Of a stretch of DNA of 64,000 bases, positions 52,538-61,782 are shown piece after piece. The notes beneath the pieces were generated by a model. The model had not been told where the DNA came from, did no database searches, and was given only the letters and a program-made list of their open reading frames with translations. Both the position numbers and the translations under genes were made by a program. Within the stretch, counting starts at the first letter, position 1. Each line of letters opens with the position of its first letter. The stretch comes from Fulvivirga ulvae (GTDB lineage: Bacteria > Bacteroidota > Bacteroidia > Cytophagales > Cyclobacteriaceae). The stretch spans positions 2,815,501-2,879,500 of the forward strand of contig NZ_CP089981.1 of NCBI RefSeq assembly GCF_021389975.1. The letters are read 5' to 3'.

Positions 52538-53797
52538 TTAACGGCAGGCTATTTTATAAGTCAATCCTCCGTAGCTTACACTACCGCACTGTCGCGGAGC
52601 GCCGCTTCTTTCGTGTAGAACGCCGGCTACTACCGGTGAAGCCATGGATGTTCCGCTCAAAGTAGCATAGCCACCACCTCTGTATGTAGAGGTTACGCTG
52701 CTGCCTGTCGCGATCCAGTCAACCGGAGATCCGTAATTTGAAAATGATGAAAATGAACCGCTACACGTCATAGATGCAACTGTCTAAACCCCACTCAGGT
52801 TATGACATGCAGGATCGTAATACTGGGCATCGTCTGAAGAGTTACCAGCAGCTAAAGCAATAAGAGATTGATCATTCAGTCTCTCCAATGCGCTTCTGTA
52901 AGCGCTGGAGCTGGAGCAGCCTGTTCTGCTGCGTGGCCCGAGGCTCATGTTAACCACGTCGCCGGAAATATCATTGGAAGCTACGTAATCCATACCACTT
53001 ATAATGGTTGAAGTGCTGGCAGAGCCTGTACCCAGTACATCTACAGCAACCACGGTAGCTCCTGCTGAAACACCTACTACACCATAACTGTTGCTAATGG
53101 CGGCAGCTATACCAGCCACGTGTGTACCATGGCCATTGGCATCATCCGGGCTGGAGTCAGCAAAAGACCTGGAATAAGTAGTGTTTACGTTCAGGTCGGG
53201 GTGATCCAGGTCTATACCGGTATCTACAATCCAGATGAACGTATTGCCACCGGTACCATCGCCAGCACCGCCGGCATTCTGGATGGCACAGGTAGTGCTT
53301 TGTGCAGCTTCCCTTCCATTACTCAAGTCTTTAGGAAGTTCGTCCGCAGTGTAAACAGCCTCTACTTCAAAGTCCAGCTCTACTACCCTGTCTTGCTCAA
53401 TAAAATCTACCCTTGGATCATTTTGCAATTGGGCGAGCTTGTTCTTATCCAGTTTTGCCACAAAGCCACTGTACACAGAGGTGAATTCGGCTTTTACCTG
53501 GGCAGGACGTATATCCTTTTCGCGGTAAAATCCACTTAGCTCCTCTTTAGCTTTGGCTGTTGCTTCCCTGGAGTAGGCTACTTTATCAGTCCGGTCTGTG
53601 AATGTCGGCTCATTAAGCCTGCCTGAGGTCATGGCATCACCCTTAAACACAACAATGTACTGGTCGGGGATTAGCTGGTCTGCGCTAACAGCATCATTGA
53701 CCAATTTGTCTTCCAGTGCAGGAGACTCCTGTTCGTTACAGGAAAATACCATTCCGCACATCATGGCCGCAGCCCATAAAAATTTGGTTTTTTTCAT
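52538..53797 (-). pseudogene. S8 subtilisin-like protease interrupted by in-frame TAG
   Basis: Lipoprotein signal (VFSC), an inhibitor-I9-type propeptide (about 35-120), and a proteinase K-like domain. Asp is in WIVDTGIDLDHPDL, His in ANGHGTHVAGIAAA, the oxyanion Asn in ALAAGNSSDDA. Then HNLSGV is followed by TAG in the same frame, and TVASMTCSGSFSSFSNYG continues with no shift to the serine in YATLSGTSMASPVVAG. Stop replaces a probable tyrosine (SGVYTVAS in relatives as I recall). A truncated product lacks the nucleophile. Start taken at MKKTKF, 16 codons into the open frame. Confidence 0.82.
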
Positions 53798-53845
53798 AAT
53801 AGTAATATTTAGGTTTGGTTGAAATAATGGTTGGCAATAAATCAT

Positions 53846-54097
53846 ATTTTTTGTGTAATTGCAACTATGTTGCGTTTGTTTTTATTTGATCTTTTCCTAA
53901 AATGCTGATGTTCAATAGTAAAAAATTTGTGCACATGTGCGGAATAGAAAATAATTCACGGTATTTGGATCGCACAGTCTTGCGAGGGTTTTACAGATCA
54001 CAAATTTATAGTGTAGCTACACATAAATCTCTTTAGAGAGCAATGGTATTTCCCTCGGAAACTCGAGGGTAGCATCAGATAGCATTTGTATAAATAA
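53846..54097. other. Intergenic region between the protease and the FNR-like regulator
   Basis: AT-rich divergent region. The FNR-like gene's TAGCATTTG (54080-54088), near the TAnnTTTG consensus, is followed by TTTGTATAA (54085-54093). No other gene or repeat is seen. Confidence 0.4.
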
Positions 54098-54115
54098 TTA
54101 CGTATTTTTACGTAA
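54098..54115 (+). promoter_or_regulatory. Candidate FNR-family operator at the regulator's own gene
   Basis: TTACGTA-N4-TACGTAA, perfect 7-bp arms, 11 bases before the ATG. The same dyad lies before the porin gene. Position at the transcription start suggests autorepression. Confidence 0.6.
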
Positions 54116-54126
54116 ATTACTGACTT

Positions 54127-54822
54127 ATGGATTGCTTCAACTGCCACAATAACCACTGCATCATCAAAAGAAACCTTAATGAGAAATTAAGATCTTTTGT
54201 GGAGCGTAAATCCACCATTCGATGCAAGAAAGGACAAACATTTATCATAGAAGGATCACCGGTACATGGCTTATATTTTGTGCAGGAAGGAAAGGTCAAA
54301 GTTGCCAAAACCGGATTCAACGGCAAGGAGCAGATTGTCCGCTTTACAGGCCATGGAGAAACCATCGGGCACCGCGGTTTCGGTACAGGCCTCACTTATC
54401 AGATAAATGCTGTAGCCCTCGAAAATGCAGTTCTCTGCAATTTCTCGAACGATATTCTTAAGGAAATGCTCATGGAAGTCCCTTTGCTTACCTATGATCT
54501 GATGCTATTTTATGCCGAAGAACTCAACCGGAGTGAGAGCAAAGTGAAGAAATTTGCGCAGATGACTGTTCGGGAAAAAGTGATCGATGTGTTGTTATAT
54601 ATCAACAGAAAGTTCGGAAGGACCAACGATATACTCAACCTGCAATTATCCAGAAGGGAGATTTCAGACTTTGCAGGAACTACCGAAGAGCAGGTCATCA
54701 GAACCCTGTCTGCCCTTAGAAAAGAAGGCCTTATTGAAACCCCGGGGAAGCATATTGTGATAAAAAACGTAGAAATACTTAGTAATGAAATTTCGGAGCA
54801 TAACTACTTCATTAATAGTTAA
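54127..54822 (+). CDS. FNR-type Crp/Fnr regulator with four-cysteine cluster
   Basis: 231 residues. N-terminal cysteines at 3, 6 and 11 and an isolated one at 104 mirror E. coli FNR (20, 23, 29 and 122): the third-to-fourth distance is 93 in both. A cyclic-nucleotide-type barrel spans about 30-115, a dimer helix follows, and the HTH is SRREISDFAGTTEEQVIRTL (about 175-194). The recognition helix keeps the glutamate and arginine of FNR (E188, R192) but has isoleucine instead of the serine. It probably senses oxygen or NO with an Fe-S cluster and controls itself and the porin/ABC cluster. Confidence 0.85.
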   Translation: MDCFNCHNNHCIIKRNLNEKLRSFVERKSTIRCKKGQTFIIEGSPVHGLYFVQEGKVKVAKTGFNGKEQIVRFTGHGETIGHRGFGTGLTYQINAVALENAVLCNFSNDILKEMLMEVPLLTYDLMLFYAEELNRSESKVKKFAQMTVREKVIDVLLYINRKFGRTNDILNLQLSRREISDFAGTTEEQVIRTLSALRKEGLIETPGKHIVIKNVEILSNEISEHNYFINS

Positions 54823-54850
54823 GTTTCTGCAATTCAAGTGTTTTAATTTT

Positions 54851-54877
54851 AAAACCTGCCATTTGGCAGGTTTTTTT
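54851..54877 (+). terminator. Terminator of the regulator gene
   Basis: AACCTGCCA-TT-TGGCAGGTT followed by TTTTT. Confidence 0.85.
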
Positions 54878-54937
54878 ATGTATTAAAAAGCTGTTTGTTC
54901 CTGTCTTTGATACACAAACAATTCAAACGATTGTCCA

Positions 54938-54945
54938 TAGGTTTG
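54938..54945 (+). promoter_or_regulatory. -7 element of the porin gene
   Basis: TAGGTTTG, perfect TAnnTTTG. TTTGTATAA at this promoter also occurs at the FNR-like gene's promoter. Confidence 0.5.
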
Positions 54946-54951
54946 TATAAA

Positions 54952-54969
54952 CTACGTATTTATACGTAA
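54952..54969 (+). promoter_or_regulatory. Candidate FNR-family operator of the porin/ABC cluster
   Basis: CTACGTA-TTTA-TACGTAA, the same dyad as before the regulator gene, lying right after the -7 element and 39 bases before the porin ATG. Confidence 0.6.
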
Positions 54970-55008
54970 TCAACTGCGTATCAAACAAAGCTTATAACAT
55001 TAGAAGAC

Positions 55009-56274
55009 ATGAAAAAACTGATCTATTTAACAGCGCTCTTTCTTGCCCTTGGATACTACAGTGCCAGGGCACAGGTTACTGTCACTGCTGAAGTTCGTCC
55101 GCGAACCGAGCTCCGTAACGGTTTCAAGACTTTAACGGATGAAGCAAAAGATCCTGCCTTTTTTACCGAGCAGCGATCACGTCTTTATCTGGATTACGCA
55201 GATTCGACTATCAAATTCAGAGTCGCTTTTCAGGACATTCGCATATGGGGAGAGACCTCACAAATCTTCAAGGAAGAATATGGTAAAACTTTCATCAGCG
55301 AAGCATGGGGGCAATACTATTTCACTAATGCTTTCTCCGTAAAAGCAGGCCGTCAGATCATTTCCTATGACAACCAAAGGTTTCTTGGTGGTTTGGAATG
55401 GGCGCAGCAAGGCCGTAGACATGATGCCCTGCTATTCCTTTATGAGCAGGGAAAATCAAAATTACACCTCGGGTTCGCTTATAACCAGGACGACGATGTG
55501 CCCGAGCCCGGTTTTCTCCAAGCCCCTGGAGCTGGATACTACTCAGTGAGCGGCAGCTACAAAACCTTTCAGTACGCATGGTTCAATAAGGCAATTACCG
55601 ACGGGTCTGTTTCCCTGCTTGCATTCAATGCCGGTTATCAAAATGCGGACACTACCGTTTCATACAAGCAAACCTTCGGATTTGTAGGGTCAAAAAAATT
55701 AGGTGGGGTTAAACTGGCCGGCGATTTCTACTATCAGACAGGCGACTTAAACAACAACACAGTCAATGCACTGTTGGCTGGCATCAACGCCACTGTTGAA
55801 ACCCCTGTAACTCCACTGACATTGGGAGTGGAATATGTCTCAGGTAAGGATGATGACGACACATCAACGGATGTTACGGCTTTCAGCCCTGATTTTGGTA
55901 CCAACCACGCACACAATGGCTTCATGGACTACTTCTACGTAGGGCCGGCCAATGGCTCTGTCGGAGTAACTGATATCTATGTGAAAACAAGCTTCAAAGT
56001 GGCAGGAGGCGCCCTAAACGCCCACATACACGAATTCCTAACTGGCTCTACTCAGCTTGCTGAAGATGGAACTGAGCTTAGCAAGGCCATGGGTACAGAA
56101 GTAGACCTGGTGTTCACAAAGAAACTAAAAGGTGGAGTGGTTTGGAATCTGGGTTATTCGCAAATGTTTGCTACTGATACCATGGAAGCGCTGAGAGGTG
56201 GTGATAAAGGTGCCCTGCAATGCTGGGCATGGACAATGATCACCTTTAAGCCAACCCTGTTCACTTCAAAATAA
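55009..56274 (+). CDS. Outer-membrane porin (alginate-export-like family)
   Basis: 421 residues with a signal peptide (LFLALGYYSARAQ). VTAEVRPRTELRNGF starts the first strand, and AGRQIISYDNQRFLGGLEW is a diagnostic segment of the Alginate_exp porin family. Strand pattern fits an 18-strand barrel. Because it precedes a NrtABCD-type transporter by 27 bases and shares its operator, it probably lets that ligand, likely nitrate or a similar anion, cross the outer membrane. Confidence 0.8.
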   Translation: MKKLIYLTALFLALGYYSARAQVTVTAEVRPRTELRNGFKTLTDEAKDPAFFTEQRSRLYLDYADSTIKFRVAFQDIRIWGETSQIFKEEYGKTFISEAWGQYYFTNAFSVKAGRQIISYDNQRFLGGLEWAQQGRRHDALLFLYEQGKSKLHLGFAYNQDDDVPEPGFLQAPGAGYYSVSGSYKTFQYAWFNKAITDGSVSLLAFNAGYQNADTTVSYKQTFGFVGSKKLGGVKLAGDFYYQTGDLNNNTVNALLAGINATVETPVTPLTLGVEYVSGKDDDDTSTDVTAFSPDFGTNHAHNGFMDYFYVGPANGSVGVTDIYVKTSFKVAGGALNAHIHEFLTGSTQLAEDGTELSKAMGTEVDLVFTKKLKGGVVWNLGYSQMFATDTMEALRGGDKGALQCWAWTMITFKPTLFTSK

Positions 56275-56301
56275 TCGATAACCATTAAAAACATATTCAT
56301 A

Positions 56302-57684
56302 ATGAGAATCTTAAAAAATACTGCAGCCCTCCTGATCATGGCTGTTATCTGGACCGCTTGCACAGGAGGAAGTTCCAAAGACAAAGCAACTGCTCAGGAA
56401 ACCACAGAATCAAGCCCTAAACTATTGATCGAAAAACCACAGCTAACCTTCGGGTTCATCAAACTGACCGACATGGCACCTCTGGCCATTGCCAAAGAGC
56501 TGGGCTACTTCGAAGATGAAGGACTATTTGTAACCATCGAGGCACAGTCTAACTGGAAGAATGTTTTGGACAGAGTGATCGATGGCCAACTGGATGGTTC
56601 GCATATGCTTGCCGGTCAGCCAATTGCTGCCGGGGCAGGTTTCGGTCGCCAGGCAGAGCTGGTTACGCCATTTTCAATGGACCTTAACGGGAATGGGATC
56701 ACAGTATCTAATGAGGTGTGGGCTGCCATGAAGCCCAATGTGCCGGCAGATGCCGATGGCAAACCCATACACCCCATCAAGGCGGATGCCCTGGCGCCAG
56801 TAGTGAAAGATTACAAAAATGCCGGTAAGCCCTTCAAAATGGGCATGGTGTTCCCGGTATCTACGCACAACTATGAGATCAGGTATTGGCTGGCTGCAGC
56901 AGGGATTAACCCCGGTTTCTACACAGCAGACAACATACAGGGGCAGATAGATGCAGACGTATTGCTTTCCGTAACGCCTCCACCCCAAATGCCGGCAACC
57001 CTTGAAGCAGGAACTATCTATGGCTACTGCGTAGGTGAGCCGTGGAACCAGCAGGCAGTGTTTAAAGGAATTGGTGTGCCCGTGACAACCAACTATGACA
57101 TCTGGAAAAACAACCCCGAGAAGGTATTTGTGATGACGAAGAAATTTGTGGAAGAGAATCCTAATACCGCAATTGCTGTCACCAAAGCATTGATCAGAGC
57201 TGCCAAGTGGCTGGATACTCCCGGTAACAGGCCAAAAGCGGTTGGCATACTCTCCATGCCGGCCTATGTAGGTGCCGATTCGGTAGTGATAGCCAACTCT
57301 ATGACCGGAACCTTTGAGTTTGAAAAAGGAGATAAGAGAAGCATGCCTGATTTCAACGTATTCTACCGGTACAATGCCACCTATCCGTTCTACTCCGATG
57401 GTATCTGGTTCCTGACCCAGATGAGAAGGTGGGGACAAATCCCGGAAAGTAAACCAGCAGACTGGTACCACACTACCATCAAAGATATCTACAGACCGGA
57501 TATCTGGAAAGAGGCTGCTGATCTTCTCGTGAAAGAAGGTAAAATAGATGCCGCAGACATTCCTGATACAGATGGTTATAAGCCAGTCACCAGTGATTTT
57601 ATTGACGGTACTGCTTATGATGCTAAAGATCCGATAGGGTATATCAACAGCTTCAAAATCGGAAATAAAGACGAAAGCCTTTAA
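56302..57684 (+). CDS. CmpA/NrtA family ABC substrate-binding lipoprotein
   Basis: 460 residues. Lipobox WTAC, then LTFGFIKLTDMAPLAIAKELGYFEDEGLFVTIEAQSNWKNVLDRVIDGQLDGSHMLAGQP, which is the NrtA/CmpA signature, with a conserved GYCVGEPWNQQAV near residue 236. This fold binds nitrate, nitrite or bicarbonate. Position after the porin and before permease and two ATPases makes a nitrate uptake role likely, but ligand residues were not verified. Confidence 0.87.
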   Translation: MRILKNTAALLIMAVIWTACTGGSSKDKATAQETTESSPKLLIEKPQLTFGFIKLTDMAPLAIAKELGYFEDEGLFVTIEAQSNWKNVLDRVIDGQLDGSHMLAGQPIAAGAGFGRQAELVTPFSMDLNGNGITVSNEVWAAMKPNVPADADGKPIHPIKADALAPVVKDYKNAGKPFKMGMVFPVSTHNYEIRYWLAAAGINPGFYTADNIQGQIDADVLLSVTPPPQMPATLEAGTIYGYCVGEPWNQQAVFKGIGVPVTTNYDIWKNNPEKVFVMTKKFVEENPNTAIAVTKALIRAAKWLDTPGNRPKAVGILSMPAYVGADSVVIANSMTGTFEFEKGDKRSMPDFNVFYRYNATYPFYSDGIWFLTQMRRWGQIPESKPADWYHTTIKDIYRPDIWKEAADLLVKEGKIDAADIPDTDGYKPVTSDFIDGTAYDAKDPIGYINSFKIGNKDESL

Positions 57685-57693
57685 ACACAAATA

Positions 57694-57775
57694 GGCGTTG
57701 GTGCCTGAGGGTTTGGTCTGACCGGCCCTCGCACCAGTACCTGAGTTCAATTATCACTTCATAAATACCAACGCC
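57694..57775 (+). promoter_or_regulatory. Nested RNA stems between the binding-protein and permease genes
   Basis: Outer arms GGCGTTGGT (57694-57702) and ACCAACGCC (57767-57775) are perfect and the second abuts the permease ATG. The inner stem GGTGC-CT-GAGGG / CCCTC-GCACC (57700-57735) shares three bases with the outer arm, so the full outer stem and the inner stem compete. It may protect the upstream message or limit permease translation. Confidence 0.5.
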
Positions 57776-58873
57776 ATGAAGGACAAGTCCATTAAAACAT
57801 TAAAAACGATCGGTCTGGGTTTTACAGAACCCCTGATCCGGATATTCAGCGGAGAGGAACCGGCCAAAAACGGCAAATTATTTTTTAAACAAGCTTTACT
57901 TCCGCTCCTGTCCATTTTCCTGTTTATAGCCTTCTGGTATGCCGGAGCTACAGCATTGTACAACAGCGAAGCTGAATCGAGGATCGAAAAGGTGAGGGCA
58001 GACCAGGGAGAAGCAGCAGCATTGGCCATGCAGAAATGTATTGAGTCAGGAGACGTTTCCTGCCAGCCCAATACCCTGCCATCACCAGCACAGGTGTATA
58101 CGGCTTTTAAGGCATTGTGGCAAGATCACCTGAGCATTAGCGAGAAAAAAGCTGATTTCAAGGCCAGGGTAGCAGATACCAATTCTGAAAGGGAAGCTCA
58201 GGGCTTGGCCCCAATCACCTACACCGGCAGGCCGTCGTTCCTTGACCAGATCGGGACAAGCTTAAAGACAGTGGCTGCCGGTTTTTTACTGGCAGTTTTT
58301 ATAGCAGTGCCCATCGGGATCGTCATCGGGTTGAGCGCTTCTTTGAGAACTTCTTTCAACTGGCTGATTCAGATCTTCAAACCGGTCTCACCGGTGGTTT
58401 GGTTGCTACTGGTTTTTATGATCGTGAAAACGGTCATCACTGATCCAGGCATAGACAAATCATTCATTATTTCCTCCATCAGTGTGGGTCTCTGCGCCAT
58501 GTGGGCTACGCTGATCAATACGAGCATGGGAGTAAGCAGTGTAGATAAAGACTATATCAATGTGGCGAAAGTACTGAAACTCAGCATCGGCCAGAATATA
58601 TTCAAAATCGTACTTCCAGCTTCATTGCCGCTCATTTTTACCGGCCTTAGGATCACTGTATCGGTTGCCTGGATGGTGTTGATAGCTATAGAACTGCTGG
58701 CACAAAGCCCGGGGTTAGGGTCTTTTGTGTGGGAAGAATTTCAGAATGGTGCGAACGACTCCAATGCCAAGATCATCGTGGCTATGTTCGTGATCGGTAT
58801 CATCGGCTTCCTGCTGGACCGCATCATGCTGAGTGTGCAAAATATGATGAGTTTCAATAAAGGAATAGCATAA
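57776..58873 (+). CDS. ABC transporter permease (NrtB-like) with periplasmic insert
   Basis: 365 residues. A first helix (about 35-58) is followed by about 95 residues of polar sequence, probably periplasmic, before the five-helix permease core begins near 165. The EAA-type loop is in LPASLPLIFTGLRITVSV near residue 280. Stop and the ATG of the next gene overlap by one base. The insert is unusual for a NrtB protein, which normally lacks it; it may dock the lipoprotein partner. Confidence 0.87.
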   Translation: MKDKSIKTLKTIGLGFTEPLIRIFSGEEPAKNGKLFFKQALLPLLSIFLFIAFWYAGATALYNSEAESRIEKVRADQGEAAALAMQKCIESGDVSCQPNTLPSPAQVYTAFKALWQDHLSISEKKADFKARVADTNSEREAQGLAPITYTGRPSFLDQIGTSLKTVAAGFLLAVFIAVPIGIVIGLSASLRTSFNWLIQIFKPVSPVVWLLLVFMIVKTVITDPGIDKSFIISSISVGLCAMWATLINTSMGVSSVDKDYINVAKVLKLSIGQNIFKIVLPASLPLIFTGLRITVSVAWMVLIAIELLAQSPGLGSFVWEEFQNGANDSNAKIIVAMFVIGIIGFLLDRIMLSVQNMMSFNKGIA

Positions 58874-59757
58874 TGGCCATATTAGAACTGAATAACGTTT
58901 CGAAATCCTTCGGTGCCGGCTCTTCCAGGATCGATGTACTCGAAGACATCAACCTGAGTGTCAGGGAAGGGGAATTCTTAGCTATCGTAGGGTTTTCCGG
59001 AAGTGGCAAAACTACGCTCATCAACCTGATCAACGGACTGATATTTCCGGATGCCGGTGAGGTGCTGCTTAAAGGTAAGCCCATTGCCGGCCCCGGGCCT
59101 GACAGGGGTGTCATTTTTCAAAATTACTCCCTGCTGCCATGGCTTTCGGTGTACAGCAATGTGAAACTGGCGGTAGATCAGGTGTTTCCAAAAATGTCGT
59201 CATCGGAGAATGAAGCCCACGTTTTGAGCTACATTGAAATGGTGAACTTAACTGCGGCTAAAGACAAAAAGCCATCTGAGCTTTCCGGCGGTATGCGCCA
59301 GCGGGTATCCGTAGCGCGGGCACTGGCCATGAACCCTGAGATGCTGCTGATGGATGAACCTTTGAGTGCATTGGACGCCCTTACCCGGGGCTCACTCCAG
59401 GAGGAGATCATCAAGATCTGGAGCAGGGACAGGAAAACCGCCATATTGATCACCAATGATGTGGATGAAGGTATACTGATGGCTGACCGCATCATTCCTA
59501 TGACTCCCGGTCCTAAGGCGACATTGGGGCCTGAGTTTAAGGTGCCATTTGAACGCCCCCGGGACGTAACCAACATCAACAAAGACACTCAGTACAAAAG
59601 GTTGAGAAATGACATTTTAGAATACCTGATTGAGGTAGGTGCCACAAGAAGACAGGTGAGCGATCAGAAATACATCCTGCCTGACCTCAAACCTACCATG
59701 CCGGGAAGAGTCATTTTCGGCAGAAAGAAGAAGAAAGATAAAGTCAAATACTTTTAA
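58873..59757 (+). CDS. ABC transporter ATP-binding protein (NrtC/NrtD-like), first of two
   Basis: 294 residues. Walker A GFSGSGKTT, Q-loop GVIFQNYSLLPWLSVYSNV, signature LSGGMRQRVS, Walker B MLLMDEPLSALD. The H-loop histidine is replaced: AILITNDVDEG has N where TH normally stands, so this subunit may be catalytically weak. A 40-residue C-terminal tail ends KKKKDKVKYF. It likely pairs with the next ATPase as a heterodimer. Confidence 0.87.
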   Translation: MAILELNNVSKSFGAGSSRIDVLEDINLSVREGEFLAIVGFSGSGKTTLINLINGLIFPDAGEVLLKGKPIAGPGPDRGVIFQNYSLLPWLSVYSNVKLAVDQVFPKMSSSENEAHVLSYIEMVNLTAAKDKKPSELSGGMRQRVSVARALAMNPEMLLMDEPLSALDALTRGSLQEEIIKIWSRDRKTAILITNDVDEGILMADRIIPMTPGPKATLGPEFKVPFERPRDVTNINKDTQYKRLRNDILEYLIEVGATRRQVSDQKYILPDLKPTMPGRVIFGRKKKKDKVKYF

Positions 59758-59769
59758 ACCCCTCAGACC

Positions 59770-60588
59770 ATGCAAACACAACTGCAAGAAGTAATATCGT
59801 ATATGCCAGAGCCGGTACTTAGCCCGGAAATGCTTGTCTGTAAGGATCTGCGAAAAGTATATCCTACTCCAAAAGGGGAATATGTAGTGCTCGATGATTT
59901 GCAGCTTTCCATCAGGCAGGGAGAGTTCGTTTCCATTATCGGGCATTCCGGATGTGGCAAATCAACACTATTGACCATGATGGCCGGGTTAAATGAGATT
60001 AGCGGCGGGCAGATCCTCGTAGATGATGATGTGGTAAGGGATGCCGGCCCCGACCGGGCGGTTGTTTTTCAGTCACCCAGCCTTTTGCCCTGGCTGACTG
60101 CCCTGCAAAATGTAATGATAGGCGTCAAACAGGTGTTCCCCGGAGCATCCCAGGCAGAAAAAGAGGATATCTGCAAATACTATCTGGACAAGGTTGGCCT
60201 GGGCAACGATTTTTACAAAAGGGCTACTGACCTTTCGCAGGGCATGCAACAAAGAGTGGGCATTGCCCGGGCTTTTGCACTGAAGCCCAAAGTACTCCTC
60301 CTGGATGAGCCTTTCGGCATGCTGGACTCACTCACCCGTGGGGAGCTTCAGGATGTACTGCTTGAGATCTGGCAGAAAGAGCAGATCACGGCAGTGGCCA
60401 TCACCCATGATGTAGATGAATCCATCTTCCTGGCGGACCGGGTAATCATGATGACCAGTGGGCCATACGCCAAAATTGGCGATGAGCTGGTGATCCCGAT
60501 CGAGCGTCCGAGAAACCGTAAAGACGTGCTGGAGCACCCCGACTACTATGACTATAGGGGCTATTTGCTGAATTTTCTTAATCATTAA
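59770..60588 (+). CDS. ABC transporter ATP-binding protein (NrtC/NrtD-like), second of two
   Basis: 272 residues. Walker A GHSGCGKST, Q-loop VVFQSPSLLPWLTALQNV, signature LSQGMQQRVG (S-Q instead of S-G), Walker B VLLLDEPFGMLD and a normal H-loop AVAITHDVDES. Compared with the ATPase before it, this one keeps the switch histidine but has a changed signature, the classic pattern of a heterodimer with one active site. Confidence 0.88.
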   Translation: MQTQLQEVISYMPEPVLSPEMLVCKDLRKVYPTPKGEYVVLDDLQLSIRQGEFVSIIGHSGCGKSTLLTMMAGLNEISGGQILVDDDVVRDAGPDRAVVFQSPSLLPWLTALQNVMIGVKQVFPGASQAEKEDICKYYLDKVGLGNDFYKRATDLSQGMQQRVGIARAFALKPKVLLLDEPFGMLDSLTRGELQDVLLEIWQKEQITAVAITHDVDESIFLADRVIMMTSGPYAKIGDELVIPIERPRNRKDVLEHPDYYDYRGYLLNFLNH

Positions 60589-60621
60589 AGTATATATTCG
60601 CAGTGTACTTTGAACTTGAAG

Positions 60622-61782
60622 ATGACACTGCGAATATTAGAAAATGAGTCAGGCAGACTATTCCCACATGGGACATTGGACATTTTTTCTTCAATCCAAA
60701 CAGCATATGGATTATTAATTTGCTATTGCAAAAAAGCTAACCAGGCGGCACTGCTTCATATTGACGAGAATTTGAATTTGCTTGATGATGTTGATTTACC
60801 TGTTATTGACGACATGCCTCAATACGCAAATTTTCATATCACTGGAGATGATCAGCGGGCATTTATGCTAAATACCGAGATTCGTTTTGAAAAGCGATTC
60901 ATCAAGGATTCTATCAATTATGCGATTGTAGAATTCAGGCCTTCGTGGTATGCTATAACCATTGGAGATTCAGGAACCATACAAATGACACCTCTTAAGT
61001 TTTGGGAGGATCAGTTTTATAGTAAAATAAAATCTATAAGCTACAATGGAAAAACGTATTGGTTTGCTATCCACAAATTTCCACCTCAGCATGCCGAAGA
61101 AGTGGAGGTAAATATCACCTCTGGCAAAATTAAATCGCAATTGGCGTTTGCCGTAACTGAGCATGACGAATTACCAGAATTTGATGCGATAGAAACTCCT
61201 TTTAGCTTACATGGTTGTGTGGAATATCAAATTCAGGTAGGCGAAAACGGCAAACTATTACTGGCCTTTAACCTCCATTTTAAGGAACTTCATTTGTGTG
61301 AGTTTGATATACTAACCAAAAAAATGCTATCTAAAAATATAACAGCCAGAGGCCAAAAAAATGGTGAGAAGGCCCGTTTACATTTTTTTAAGATGAGCGA
61401 AAATGGTTATTTCTTACTTTGGACATACAACAATGGGAAGATAAAGAGGGAAACACGTGATCGGGGAGTATGGATCAGCTCTTTTGCCGGGTTTAATGAT
61501 AAACCTAAGGTTAATCGATTTACGGACGACAAGGAAATATGCTGGGGAAACCTGTCTGCTGTGCAAAAATCAAAAGACGAATTCTATTTTGGGTGGACTA
61601 ATGGATTTGGTAAAAAAACAGCAAAGTTTAAAGCAGTGAAATCTGTTATGGTTTCGGGAGAAAAAGTAGAAACTGAAATAGATGGAAACCCGGAAAAGAT
61701 ATTCCCAAAATATTTAATGATTATTAACGACAGAATATTTTTATCAGAAAATAACGGCAGGTTAATTCAAATAGAGGAATAA
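60622..61782 (+). CDS. Unrecognised 386-residue protein
   Basis: No signal peptide, no membrane segment, no motif that I recognise. The chain is rich in repeating beta strands ending in aromatic and basic residues (KTYWFAIHKFP, KLLLAFNLHFKELHLCEFD, GYFLLWTYNNG, DEFYFGWTNGF), spaced about 45-50 residues, which suggests a beta-propeller of six or seven blades. It starts 33 bases after the second ATPase; ATG is chosen over a TTG 12 bases earlier. A link to the transporter is not proven. Confidence 0.55.
   Translation: MTLRILENESGRLFPHGTLDIFSSIQTAYGLLICYCKKANQAALLHIDENLNLLDDVDLPVIDDMPQYANFHITGDDQRAFMLNTEIRFEKRFIKDSINYAIVEFRPSWYAITIGDSGTIQMTPLKFWEDQFYSKIKSISYNGKTYWFAIHKFPPQHAEEVEVNITSGKIKSQLAFAVTEHDELPEFDAIETPFSLHGCVEYQIQVGENGKLLLAFNLHFKELHLCEFDILTKKMLSKNITARGQKNGEKARLHFFKMSENGYFLLWTYNNGKIKRETRDRGVWISSFAGFNDKPKVNRFTDDKEICWGNLSAVQKSKDEFYFGWTNGFGKKTAKFKAVKSVMVSGEKVETEIDGNPEKIFPKYLMIINDRIFLSENNGRLIQIEE

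Noticed and set aside
52784..52786. TAG as pyrrolysine codon
   Set aside because: No pyl genes in the window, and Pyl is not expected in this phylum; the codon replaces a likely tyrosine.
56674..57750. Long open frame on the minus strand opposite the substrate-binding protein gene (358 codons)
   Set aside because: It mirrors a clear NrtA-family gene, has no recognisable domain, and its residues follow reverse-complement codon patterns.
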